64,000 nucleotides of DNA from Streptomyces sp. A1136 (GTDB lineage: Bacteria > Actinomycetota > Actinomycetes > Streptomycetales > Streptomycetaceae), in assembly GCF_004795055.1 (NCBI RefSeq), contig NZ_SSBJ01000001.1:310001-374000 (forward strand). Reading direction: 5' to 3'. Below the pieces are notes generated by a model. That model had not been told where the DNA came from. It was given only the letters and a program-made list of their open reading frames with translations, and searched no databases. Positions 1 to 7,933 of the stretch are shown piece by piece (the stretch's first letter is position 1; each line of letters starts with the position of its first letter). The translations under genes were made by a program, and so were the position numbers.

Positions 1-1
1 G

Positions 2-1021
2 GTCAACATGACCGAGTCGATGGGACTGACCGACCGGGACACGTCCCTGGTCGTGGTCCCCCAGTTCCACGTGAACGCCTGGGGCCTGCCCCACGCCACC
101 TTCATGACCGGCATCAACCTGCTGATGCCCGACCGCTTCCTCCAGGCCGCCCCGCTCGCCGAGATGATCGAGCAGGAGAAGCCGACACACGCCGCGGCCG
201 TCCCCACCATCTGGCAGGGTCTGCTCGCCGAGGTCACCGCCAACCCCCGCGACCTCACCTCGATGAAGCAGGTCACCATCGGCGGCGCGGCCTGTCCGCC
301 GTCCCTCATGGAGGCGTACGAGAAGCTCGGCGTCCGGCTGTGCCACGCGTGGGGCATGACCGAGACCTCCCCGCTCGGCACGATGGCGCACCCACCGGCC
401 GGCCTGAGCGCCGAGGAAGAGTGGCCGTACCGGATCACCCAGGGTCGCTTCCCCGCGGGCGTCGAGGGCCGCCTGATCGGCCCGGGTGGTGACCGCCTGC
501 CGTGGGACGGCGAGTCGGCGGGCGAGCTGGAGGTGCGCGGCGCGTGGATCGCGGGTGCCTACTACGGCGGCGCGTCCGGCGAACCGCTCCGCCCCACCGA
601 CAAGTTCAGCGCGGACGGCTGGCTCAAGACCGGCGACGTCGGCGTCATCAGCGCCGACGGATTCCTGACCTTGACCGACCGGGCCAAGGACGTCATCAAG
701 TCGGGCGGCGAGTGGATCTCCAGCGTCGAGCTGGAGAACGCGCTGATGGCGCACCCGGAGGTGGCCGAGGCGGCGGTGGTCGCCGTGCCCGACGACAAGT
801 GGGGCGAGCGCCCGCTGGCGACCGTCGTCCTCAAGGACGGCGCGACCGTGGACTACCCGGGACTGCGCGCCTTCCTGGGACAGTCGATCGCGAAGTGGCA
901 ACTGCCCGAGCGTTGGACCTTCATCGAGGCCGTGCCGAAGACGAGCGTCGGCAAGTTCGACAAGAAGGTGATCCGCAGGCAGTACGCGGACGGCGAGCTG
1001 GACGTGACGAAGCTCGACTGA
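2..1021 (+). CDS. Acyl-CoA ligase (AMP-forming), 3' part only
   Basis: This is the C-terminal part of an adenylate-forming ligase that activates a fatty or other carboxylic acid with ATP and then transfers it to CoA. The reading frame is already open at the window edge, so the N-terminus lies outside. Visible motifs in order are the substrate-side segment ending in [12 protein letters not shown], the ATP-binding [10 protein letters not shown] segment, the hinge [16 protein letters not shown], and the C-terminal [12 protein letters not shown] with the expected catalytic lysine. The motif spacing fits the medium/long-chain acyl-CoA synthetase branch. The substrate cannot be told. It converges with the gene that ends at 1100. 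Confidence 0.88.
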   Translation, partial: VNMTESMGLTDRDTSLVVVPQFHVNAWGLPHATFMTGINLLMPDRFLQAAPLAEMIEQEKPTHAAAVPTIWQGLLAEVTANPRDLTSMKQVTIGGAACPPSLMEAYEKLGVRLCHAWGMTETSPLGTMAHPPAGLSAEEEWPYRITQGRFPAGVEGRLIGPGGDRLPWDGESAGELEVRGAWIAGAYYGGASGEPLRPTDKFSADGWLKTGDVGVISADGFLTLTDRAKDVIKSGGEWISSVELENALMAHPEVAEAAVVAVPDDKWGERPLATVVLKDGATVDYPGLRAFLGQSIAKWQLPERWTFIEAVPKTSVGKFDKKVIRRQYADGELDVTKLD

Positions 1022-1099
1022 CCCGAGCCGACGCGAGGAGGTCCGCCTCACCCGAGCCGGACACCACGAGGCCCGACCGGCTCGATCGTCCCGGAGACC

Positions 1100-1675
1100 T
1101 CAGCCGCGCGTGAGCCATGGCCGCAGCAGCTTGCTGACGGCGGGCATGGCCACGTAGGTCATCAGGGTGCTGAAGACCACCGTGAAGGCGGCCGTCCGCA
1201 GCACGAAGGGCAGATCCACCAGGAACGGCCCGAGCACCGCGTTGCCGAGCAGCGAGATCGGGAAGATGGCCAGCCCCGAGCTGATCGCCATCTTCCAGCG
1301 CGGGGGCGCGGGCCGGGTCGTACCCGGCTTCGCGAACCACGTCTCCATGCCGTGCAGTTCCCGCCGCGCTATCTCGTGGTGGTGATGGCCCTGGCAGTTG
1401 GCGAAGAACGCGGCGCGCTCGGCGGACCTCTGCCACGCCTCGAAGGCGGCCTGGTGCCGGAAGCGGTGCACCAGGAACCAGGGGGCGCCCTCAGCCGCCG
1501 GCCGGAACAGCCCGTACCCGAGGTGGTCCGGGAAGCCCGCGGCGGCCTCCAGGATTCCTCGGGCCCAGGCCTCGAAGTCCTCCTCGTGGCCCGGCTCGAC
1601 CTGCCGGGCGATGAGGAGGCTCACCTCACCGTTGTCGGCGGGAACGGTGTGCTCGGTCGTGTCGATGATGGCCAT
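1100..1675 (-). CDS. ABM-domain protein with C-terminal membrane segments
   Basis: The 191-residue protein starts at an ATG at 1673-1675 (MAIIDTTEHTV). The frame is open further upstream, but that stretch runs into the neighbouring gene. Residues about 15-105 look like an antibiotic-biosynthesis-monooxygenase (dimeric ferredoxin-like) domain, with the pattern GHEEDFEAWARGI, then FLVHRF and FEAWQRS. The last 65 residues contain two hydrophobic segments (around GLAIFPISLLGNAVLGPFL and FTVVFSTLMTYVAMPAV), so it is probably a membrane-anchored ABM protein. This two-part architecture is common among actinobacterial proteins of unknown function. It lies 13 bases downstream of the large regulator gene on the same strand and may be cotranscribed. 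No substrate can be assigned. Confidence 0.75.
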   Translation of the reverse strand: MAIIDTTEHTVPADNGEVSLLIARQVEPGHEEDFEAWARGILEAAAGFPDHLGYGLFRPAAEGAPWFLVHRFRHQAAFEAWQRSAERAAFFANCQGHHHHEIARRELHGMETWFAKPGTTRPAPPRWKMAISSGLAIFPISLLGNAVLGPFLVDLPFVLRTAAFTVVFSTLMTYVAMPAVSKLLRPWLTRG

Positions 1676-1688
1676 CGGCCCAGGATGA

Positions 1689-4600
1689 CTAGTTGGTGCC
1701 GATCTTGGCGAGCAGGTCCACGATGCGGCCCTGGACATCGGCGGTCGTGGCCCGTTCGGCCAGGAACAGCACGCTCTCGCCCGAGGCCAGGCGCGGCAGA
1801 TCACCCGGCTCGATCCCGGTGGCCGTGTAGACCACGAGGGGGGTCCGGTTCAGCTGCCCGTTGGCGCGCAACCAGTCCACGATCCCGGCCCGCCGGCGGC
1901 GCACCTGCATCAAGTCCATCACGACGAGATTGGGCCGCATCCGGGTGGCGAGCTCCACGGCGTCCGTGTCGGCGCCCGCCCGCGCGACCTGCATGCCGCG
2001 CCGTTCCAGGGCGGCCGTGAGCGCGGTGGCGATCTCGTCGTGCTCCTCGATCAGCAGCACCCGCGAGGGATGCTGCTCGCTGTCGCGCGGCGCGAGCGCC
2101 TTGAGCAGTACGGCGGGATCGGCCCCGTAGGCCGCTTCGCGCGTGGCGTGCCCGAGTCCGGCCGTGACCAGGACGGGAACCTCCGCCGCCACCGCTGCCT
2201 GGCGCAGCGACTGAAGGGCGGTGCGCGTGATGGGACCGGTCAGCGGGTCCACGAACAAGGCGGCGGGGAACGCGGCGATCTGCGCGTCCACCTCCTCGCG
2301 GGAGTGCACGATCACCGGGCGGTAGCCCCGGTCGCTGAGCGCCTGCTGGGTCTGGGCGTCGGGCGCGGGCCACACCAGCAGCCGGCGCGGGTTGTCCAGC
2401 GGCTCCGGCGGAAGCTCGTCGTCCACGGGCAGCGGTACGGGGCGGTTGACCACCTCGACCGCGCCGCCGGGGCCGTCGAGCGGCTCCGGGCCCTCGTCGG
2501 CCCCCGCCTCGGGCGCTCCTATGGCGAAGGCACGGCCCTGGGGCGTGGGCTCGGACAGTCGGCGGCGACGGCCGGAACCGCCCGCGTCGACCGAGATGCC
2601 CTGGCCGAGGGTGCCGAGGGCGCGCACGCTGATCGGCTGCGAGGCCTCGGGCGGACCGTCGTGCGGCTGCCGGGCACCGGGTACGGATACGGGGCCCGCC
2701 GCGGACTCGCCGTCCTCGGAGGCGGCACGTGCCGCGGGCACCGGCCAGGCGGGAGCGTCGGGCAGGGCGCGACGCCGCCCCGTGGGCGGTACCGGCCCGG
2801 GGGCCTCCGGCCCGGCAGCGGGGGCGGCTTCGGGAGCCTCGGCCGCGGGCGCGCCGAGCACCCGGCGCCCCCGGCGGCCGACCGGGGCCTCCGCGTCGGC
2901 CCCGGCCGGAGCGGGTCCCGCCCCGGCACCCGGGGCGGGGGTCGGACCGGCGGGCAGGGCGAAGCCGCCCTCCGGGGCGATGGGTCGCTGGGGGACGGGA
3001 GCCGTGAGCCCGGTCGCCGGAACCGGACCGGCCGGCTGCGGGAACGGACCCGCCGGACCCGCCGGACCCGACGGACCCGCCGGACCCGCCGGACCCGACG
3101 CCGAGCCGGCCGGTACGGCCGGGCCCAACGCGCGGCGGCGACCGGCCGGATGCTCGGTCACCGGAACGGTCGGCACCGGGGGCACGGGCGGCAGCGCCGG
3201 CATCCCGGTCCCGCGCGGGGGCACGGGCTGCCGCGCCGCGGACTGGGCCGACACGGGCTGCCCGGGCTGGGGCTGGGGCTGTGCGGGCTGAGGTCCGCCG
3301 GGACGCGGGGAAGCGTCGGGACCGCCGACGCCGCCGACGCCGCCGGGTCCGCCCGAACTGCCGTCACCGTCCCGGCCGCGCCGACGCCCGGTACCCAGAC
3401 CCGCCGGGTTCACCGGAGACTGCGCCAGCTCGGGCCCGTTGGTGCCAGGGCCGTCGGTACCGGGCCCGTTCGTACCGGGGCCGTCGAGCGTGCCGTCCAC
3501 ACGACGCCGCCCCGACGACAGCGCGAGCGCGCCGCCGGCCTCCCGCGACCCCTTCGCCTCGTCGGCGGCGTCGTCCAGGAAGGCGTCCACGCCGCGCCGG
3601 GCCCGCCGGCCCCCGGCCTCGCCCCCGACTCCGGCGCCGTCCTTGGCCTTCGGCTCGGCTTCCGCCGCCGCGGCCTTCTCCGGTTCCGGCTCCGGCTCCG
3701 GCAGCGTCACCGTCCCGGCCCCCGCACCCAGCGGCAGCTCCAGCACGTAGGTACCGCCCGGCGCGCCCGGGACGTCGACCGTCTGCAGGACCCCGCCGTG
3801 CGCGGCCACGATGCCCCGCACGATCGGCTCGTGCACCGGGTTGCCGCCCTCGTACGGCCCGCGTACCTCGATCCGTACGACGTCACCGCGCTGCGCGGCG
3901 GCCACCACGATCGTCGAGTCGCTGTATCCGCTGCCCTGTCGGGTCTTGCCCGTGGCGTCCACCCCGGCGACGTCGGCGACCAGGTGCGCGAGCGCGGTCG
4001 CGATCCGCTCCCCGTCCACCTCGGCCTCGATCGTCGGCGCGTGCACGGCGAACTGCGCCCGGCCCGGCCCGATCAGCTCCACCGCGCCGTCGACACCCGC
4101 CGCGACGACTTTGTTGATCAGCGTCTTTTCCTTGGCGAGCTTGTCGCTGCCCGCGTCCAACCGCTGGTAGCCCAGCACGTTGTCCACGAGCGTGGTCATC
4201 CGGGAGTAGCCGGCCGCCAGGTGGTGCAGCAGCTGGTTCGCCTCGGGCCACAGCTGGCCCGCGTCGTCGGCGGCCAGCGTCGCCAGCTCCCCGCGCAGTT
4301 CCTCCAACGGCCCGCGCAGCGACTCGCCGAGCACCGCCAGCAACTGGGCGTGCCGGGCCGCCAGGGCGTCGTAGGGCCGCCGGTCGGTGAAGGTCATGAC
4401 GGCGCCGACGAGCAGATCGCCGTCCCGTACGGGCGAGGTGGTCAGGTCGACGGAGACCGGTTGCCCGGCCTTGTTCCACAGCACCTGGCTGCGGACCCGG
4501 TGCTTGCGACCGCTGCGCAGGGTGTCGGCGAGCGGGGACTCCTCGAAGGGGAACGGCGAACCGTCCGCGCGTGAGTGCTGGATCAGCCCGTGCAGTTCGC

Positions 4601-5168
4601 GGTTGCCGAGATCGGTGGCACGGTAGCCGAGGATCTGCGCGGCGGCCGGGTTGACGAGGACGACCCTGCCGTCGGTGTCCGTGCCGACCACGCCCTCGGC
4701 GGCGGCGCGCAGGATCATCTCGGTCTGTCGCTGGGAACGGGCGAGCTCGGCCTCGGTGTCGACGGTCTGGGACAGGTCCCGTACGACGAGCATCAGCAGC
4801 TCGTCACCGGTGTAGGCGGGCTGCGGCTCGCGGTAGGCGTCCCGGCCGTCGAGGTGCGCGGCGGTGACCTCGACGGGAAACTCGCTGCCGTCGGTGCGTC
4901 GGGCCGTCATCCTCTTGGGCTTCGCCCGTCCCTCTTCGTCGTCACCGGGACGGCGCATCGAGCCGGGGATGAGCTTCGAGTCGAACTCGGGCAGGAGGTC
5001 CAACACCCCGCGGCCGACGAGACCGGTGCCGGGGCTCTCCATGATCTCCAGGGCGATCGAATTCGCGTTGACCACAGTGCCGTTGGCGTTGACGAGCAAC
5101 AGCGCGTCAGGAAGTGCGTCGAGTATTGCTGCGAGGCGAGCAGCGCCTCGGGATGGCCTGCTGCTCAC
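1689..5168 (-). CDS. Giant PAS-PAS pseudo-kinase with tandem receiver domains
   Basis: The 1159-residue protein starts with GTG at 5166-5168, about eight bases after a GGGAGGAAG ribosome site. Two PAS sensor domains (about 10-130 and 140-265) are followed by a histidine-kinase-like helical and ATPase region (about 268-480). A 440-residue Pro/Ala/Gly-rich linker follows (about 483-925), then two receiver-like domains (about 928-1030 and 1034-1159). The dimerisation helix reads GESLRGPL where active kinases have SHELRTPL, so the phospho-accepting histidine is absent, and the ATPase N-box also looks eroded. The last receiver keeps its acceptor aspartate (VVMDLM, near residue 1084) but has E in place of the usual lysine of the FLxKP motif. 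The linker holds a collagen-like GPA/GPS run near residues 690-711. It is probably a cytoplasmic scaffold or signal integrator rather than an active kinase. Confidence 0.85.
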   Translation of the reverse strand: MSSRPSRGAARLAAILDALPDALLLVNANGTVVNANSIALEIMESPGTGLVGRGVLDLLPEFDSKLIPGSMRRPGDDEEGRAKPKRMTARRTDGSEFPVEVTAAHLDGRDAYREPQPAYTGDELLMLVVRDLSQTVDTEAELARSQRQTEMILRAAAEGVVGTDTDGRVVLVNPAAAQILGYRATDLGNRELHGLIQHSRADGSPFPFEESPLADTLRSGRKHRVRSQVLWNKAGQPVSVDLTTSPVRDGDLLVGAVMTFTDRRPYDALAARHAQLLAVLGESLRGPLEELRGELATLAADDAGQLWPEANQLLHHLAAGYSRMTTLVDNVLGYQRLDAGSDKLAKEKTLINKVVAAGVDGAVELIGPGRAQFAVHAPTIEAEVDGERIATALAHLVADVAGVDATGKTRQGSGYSDSTIVVAAAQRGDVVRIEVRGPYEGGNPVHEPIVRGIVAAHGGVLQTVDVPGAPGGTYVLELPLGAGAGTVTLPEPEPEPEKAAAAEAEPKAKDGAGVGGEAGGRRARRGVDAFLDDAADEAKGSREAGGALALSSGRRRVDGTLDGPGTNGPGTDGPGTNGPELAQSPVNPAGLGTGRRRGRDGDGSSGGPGGVGGVGGPDASPRPGGPQPAQPQPQPGQPVSAQSAARQPVPPRGTGMPALPPVPPVPTVPVTEHPAGRRRALGPAVPAGSASGPAGPAGPSGPAGPAGPFPQPAGPVPATGLTAPVPQRPIAPEGGFALPAGPTPAPGAGAGPAPAGADAEAPVGRRGRRVLGAPAAEAPEAAPAAGPEAPGPVPPTGRRRALPDAPAWPVPAARAASEDGESAAGPVSVPGARQPHDGPPEASQPISVRALGTLGQGISVDAGGSGRRRRLSEPTPQGRAFAIGAPEAGADEGPEPLDGPGGAVEVVNRPVPLPVDDELPPEPLDNPRRLLVWPAPDAQTQQALSDRGYRPVIVHSREEVDAQIAAFPAALFVDPLTGPITRTALQSLRQAAVAAEVPVLVTAGLGHATREAAYGADPAVLLKALAPRDSEQHPSRVLLIEEHDEIATALTAALERRGMQVARAGADTDAVELATRMRPNLVVMDLMQVRRRRAGIVDWLRANGQLNRTPLVVYTATGIEPGDLPRLASGESVLFLAERATTADVQGRIVDLLAKIGTN

Positions 5169-5287
5169 GACGAGCTTCCTCCCTGACCACGACTACCGGC
5201 ATGTCACGGGAGGAGTCTAAGGGCACCGTCCCGCGGCGGGAGGGTCGATGAGGGGTTGATACCGCACATCCTTCGCATCCTCCCAGG

Positions 5288-5713
5288 TCAGGAGCGCCCA
5301 CTCGGAAGCACAGGTTCCAGTGTCTTCCACCGGGCGATGTCACATCCGTTCCTCCGCCGGAAGGTGGCGTCCACCTTCTTGCCGTGCCACGTTCCGGTGA
5401 TCCGGGCGGTGGCCGGGCCGCCGTCGACCATCGTGCACATCTGGCGCTTGGACACGGGGGCGAAGGGGTCTTTGCCCTCCCGCGCGAGTGCGTCAAGGCG
5501 GGCGCAGGCCTCCTCCGCCTTCGGGTGGTTCCCGCCGACCGGGTCGCACTCCAACCGGTACTCGCCGTCCGTGCGCGGGTTGCCGGTGTCGGACACGGCG
5601 ATGCCGAGCCGGTCGGGCGTCGACAGCAGCCGCTCCAATGGCAGGGGTGGCAGCGGCCCGGCGGCCGCGGCGGCCAGGGCGGAGGTGACGGCGAAGGCGG
5701 CGAGACGCAGCAT
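5288..5713 (-). CDS. Subtilisin inhibitor-like secreted protein (SSI family)
   Basis: This is a 141-residue secreted serine-protease inhibitor. Residues 1-20 form a signal peptide (MLRLAAFAVTSALAAAAAG). Four cysteines at 56, 70, 93 and 124 match the two disulfides of the Streptomyces subtilisin inhibitor family. The reactive loop reads C93-T-M95-V96, aligning with C-P-M-V of SSI, so methionine 95 is the likely P1 residue. That residue suits subtilisin-like targets rather than trypsin, where P1 is usually Lys or Arg. Such inhibitors act outside the cell and control proteases during aerial growth. The start is the ATG at 5711-5713. The gene stands alone between the large regulator and tRNA-Ser. 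Confidence 0.9.
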   Translation of the reverse strand: MLRLAAFAVTSALAAAAAGPLPPLPLERLLSTPDRLGIAVSDTGNPRTDGEYRLECDPVGGNHPKAEEACARLDALAREGKDPFAPVSKRQMCTMVDGGPATARITGTWHGKKVDATFRRRNGCDIARWKTLEPVLPSGRS

Positions 5714-6021
5714 GGGGCACTCCAGGTCGTCCGTACGTCGTACGCCTCACCAACGACCCGCGCGGCCCGACGTTGCGTCCGGGCCGACGCGTGCGCGTGT
5801 ACGTGTCCGTACGGCACGCGGCGGGACGCGACCGTTCGAGGCGGCCGGGCAGCCCGCGCGGGCTGCCCGCGCGGCCGCCCGCGCGCATCGGTGCTTCGGC
5901 TGGTGGATGCCTTTAAGGCTTTGCCCCGGGCCCGTCGTTCCTTGTACCGTGGGAGCGGATTGGTGACCGGCCCCGCGCCTGTGTCATCATCTGCACGCAC
6001 CCTCGTACGCGAGGGTGTGCT
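5714..6021. other. Gene-free interval with a perfect 24-base palindrome
   Basis: No credible gene lies between the inhibitor gene and tRNA-Ser. The stretch should hold the inhibitor promoter (minus strand) and the tRNA promoter (plus strand). Its most striking element is a perfect palindrome at 5846-5869, whose core reads GGGCAGCCCGC and then its own reverse complement with no spacer. It lies about 130 bases upstream of the inhibitor start and could be an operator or a very stable hairpin. Confidence 0.6.
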
Positions 6022-6112
6022 GGAGGCGTCGCCTAGTCCGGTCTATGGCGCCGCACTGCTAATGCGGTTTGGGGCTTACCCCCCATCGAGGGTTCAAATC
6101 CCTCCGCCTCCG
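6022..6112 (+). tRNA. tRNA-Ser(GCU)
   Basis: The acceptor strands GGAGGCG (6022-6028) and CGCCTCC (6105-6111) pair perfectly. The anticodon loop CTGCTAA places anticodon GCT at 6058-6060. The T-loop GGTTCAAATCC is canonical, and the long variable arm is that of a class II serine tRNA. It reads AGC/AGU codons. CCA is not encoded. A hairpin terminator follows directly. Confidence 0.96.
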
Positions 6113-6117
6113 CACCT

Positions 6118-6155
6118 CGAAGAAGCCCCGGTCCATGAGGACCGGGGCTTCTTCG
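6118..6155 (+). terminator. Intrinsic terminator after tRNA-Ser(GCU)
   Basis: This is a 17-base-pair perfect inverted repeat (stem core AAGCCCCGGTCC, loop ATGA), starting five bases after the tRNA discriminator. No long T run follows, as is usual for Streptomyces terminators. Confidence 0.85.
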
Positions 6156-6343
6156 TGTTTCGAACGCCCCGGGAGGGGTACCGCGCCGATCCCCGAGCGC
6201 CGCCCGGAGCCTTCCGGATGATCTCCATCCGCGCTGTTTCCGCAGGTCAGCGGCGGTGGGGCTAATGGATTTCGCGTCCCGCCGTGGTCCATGTATTGTT
6301 GTTCTCGCAAGGCCAACGGGGCGCAAAACCCCGAACAGCCCAA

Positions 6344-6416
6344 GCACTCGTAGCTTAACGGATAGAGCATCTGACTACGGATCAGAAGGTTGCAGGTTCG
6401 AATCCTGCCGAGTGCA
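6344..6416 (+). tRNA. tRNA-Arg(ACG)
   Basis: The acceptor GCACTCG (6344-6350) pairs with CGAGTGC (6409-6415). The anticodon stem CTGA/TCAG encloses loop CTACGGA, giving anticodon ACG at 6377-6379. The T-loop GGTTCGAATCC is canonical. In bacteria A34 of this tRNA is deaminated to inosine by TadA so that it can read CGU, CGC and CGA; tadA lies at 21000-21494 in this window. Confidence 0.96.
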
Positions 6417-6426
6417 CAGCCGAAGA

Positions 6427-6454
6427 GGCCCCCCGGTTCGCCGGGGGGCCTTTT
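6427..6454 (+). terminator. Intrinsic terminator after tRNA-Arg(ACG)
   Basis: The hairpin GGCCCCCCGG / CCGGGGGGCC with a TTCG-type loop is followed by TTTT at 6451-6454, about ten bases after the tRNA. It also faces the end of the convergent SMP-30 gene. Confidence 0.88.
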
Positions 6455-6472
6455 GCGTTGTGTCCGCAGGTG

Positions 6473-7390
6473 TCAGGGGCGGTGGACGCGGGGCAGGCCG
6501 GTGACCGAGAGGACCAGGGAGTAGAGCGAGGTGGTGGCGGTGATGAAGAGGCGGTTGTTCTTCGGTCCGCCGAAGGCGATGTTCGAGACCGGCTCGGGGA
6601 CGCGCAGTCGGCCGATGAGGTCGCCGTCCGGCGCGTAGCAGCGGACGCCGTCCCGCATCGCGGCCGCCCACAGTCGGCCGGCGTCGTCGAAGCGGATGTT
6701 GTCGACCGAGGGGCAGGCGGCGAAGACGCGGTCGGCGGTGAGGGTCCCCGCGTCGGTGACCTTGAAGGCGCGGATTTGGCCCGCTCGGGTGTCCGCCGCG
6801 TAGAGCTCGCTCTCGTCGGGGGAGAAGACGAGCCCGTTCGGGCCGAGGAAGCCGTCCGCGACCAGGCGGACCTCGCCCGTCGCCGGGTCGGCGCGGTAGA
6901 GGTTGCAGGCGCCGATCTCGCTCGGCGCGCGCCGGCCCTCGTAGTCGCTGTTGATGCCGAAGTCCGGGTCCGAGAACCAGATCGAGCCGTCGGAGCGCAC
7001 CACCGCGTCGTTCGGGCTGTTGAGGCGCTTGCCGTCCCACCGTTCGGCGATGACCGTGAGGGTTCCGTCGGGTTCGGTGCGGGTGACGCGTCGGTTGCCC
7101 TGCTCGCAGGTGATCAGGCGGCCCTCGCGGTCGAGGGTGTTGCCGTTGGGGTTCCCGGCGCCGGTGCGAAACACCGAGACGGCGCCGGTGGCCTCGTCCC
7201 AGCGCAACATCCGGTCGTTGGGGATGTCGCTCCACACCACCTGCCGCCATGCCGGCAGGTAGAGCGGGCCCTCCGCCCAGCGGCAGTCGTCGTGGAGCCG
7301 CTCCAGCCGGGCGTCACCGTTGGCGCAGCGGCCCGTGCGGAAGCGATCGTCCAGGATCTCGTACAGAGTGGCGTCCGCTATGGATGACAT
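6473..7390 (-). CDS. SMP-30/gluconolactonase family protein
   Basis: The 305-residue protein belongs to the SMP-30/regucalcin/gluconolactonase beta-propeller family of metal-dependent lactonases and esterases. The first metal-ligand glutamate sits in CRWAEGPLYLP. The asparagine and aspartate ligands are expected in LNSPNDAVV and in the FLGPNGLVFSPDE and YAADTRAG blades. The start is the ATG at 7388-7390 (MSSIADATLYE) with a GGGGGAAAG ribosome site; a longer open frame upstream has no support. It is divergent from the Lrp-type regulator at 7499, which suggests that regulator controls it. The natural substrate is unknown, and sugar lactones are the best guess. Confidence 0.87.
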   Translation of the reverse strand: MSSIADATLYEILDDRFRTGRCANGDARLERLHDDCRWAEGPLYLPAWRQVVWSDIPNDRMLRWDEATGAVSVFRTGAGNPNGNTLDREGRLITCEQGNRRVTRTEPDGTLTVIAERWDGKRLNSPNDAVVRSDGSIWFSDPDFGINSDYEGRRAPSEIGACNLYRADPATGEVRLVADGFLGPNGLVFSPDESELYAADTRAGQIRAFKVTDAGTLTADRVFAACPSVDNIRFDDAGRLWAAAMRDGVRCYAPDGDLIGRLRVPEPVSNIAFGGPKNNRLFITATTSLYSLVLSVTGLPRVHRP

Positions 7391-7444
7391 CTTTCCCCCA
7401 ATGGTCGAGCGCTCCGAATAGTGTTCGGCGTGAGGCTGAGATTG

Positions 7445-7459
7445 CAGTATCAGGTACTG
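7445..7459. promoter_or_regulatory. Lrp-type operator in the divergent promoter region
   Basis: The 15-base sequence CAGTATCAGGTACTG has half-sites CAGTA and TACTG that are exact inverted repeats. Both match the outer halves of the E. coli Lrp consensus YAGHAWATTWTDCTR. It lies 40 bases before the regulator start and 55 bases before the divergent SMP-30 start, the expected place for autoregulation plus control of the neighbour. Confidence 0.55.
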
Positions 7460-7498
7460 TCTTCGCAAGTGTTGACGGGTGGATGAGGGGAAGATCGC

Positions 7499-7933
7499 GT
7501 GGACGACATCGACCGGGCGCTGCTCCAGCGGCTCCAGCAGGACGCGGGCCAGTCGTACGCCGCCCTCGGCGCGGCGGTCGGGCTCTCGGCGGGGGCCACG
7601 CACGAACGCGTACGGAAAATGCGGGAGCGCGGAGTCATCCGGCGGACCACGGTCGACGTGGAGCCGGCGGCCGTCGGGAGCGGGGTCCTGGCCTATGTGA
7701 TGGTGGATTCGAATGCCTGGATGGGGGACTCCAGGGCCGCGTTCGAGGACATCGCGGAGATCCAGGAGGCGCACATCATCGCGGGCAGCGCCTCTGTTCT
7801 CGTCAAGGTGCGGACGGGCTCGACCGAACAGCTGCAGGACGTACTGCGCCGCCTGTACGCCATCGAGGGCGTCAGCGGAACGCACGCCACCGTCGTCCTG
7901 GAGACCTTCTTCGAGCGGCCGCTCCCGCTGTGA
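7499..7933 (+). CDS. Lrp/AsnC family transcriptional regulator
   Basis: The 144-residue regulator has an N-terminal winged helix-turn-helix (about 1-55; IDRALLQRLQQDAGQSYAAL, then GLSAGATHERVRKMRERGVI). A C-terminal RAM/AsnC ligand-binding domain spans about 65-140 (VMVDSN, then AHIIAGSASVLVKVRTG and TVVLETFFERPLPL). Proteins of this family usually form octamers and sense amino acids or related metabolites. The start is GTG at 7499. Its stop overlaps the GTG start of the DUF2797 gene by four bases, so the two are translationally coupled. The divergent SMP-30 gene is the obvious candidate target. Confidence 0.9.
   Translation: MDDIDRALLQRLQQDAGQSYAALGAAVGLSAGATHERVRKMRERGVIRRTTVDVEPAAVGSGVLAYVMVDSNAWMGDSRAAFEDIAEIQEAHIIAGSASVLVKVRTGSTEQLQDVLRRLYAIEGVSGTHATVVLETFFERPLPL

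Noticed and set aside
2040..4574. An 844-codon plus-strand frame opposite the PAS regulator
   Set aside because: Its Arg/Gly repeats are the antisense of the Pro/Ala linker; no start site or domain supports it.
6022..6416. tRNA genes as integration sites of a mobile element
   Set aside because: No integrase, excisionase or direct repeat of a tRNA 3' end is present in the flanking sequence.
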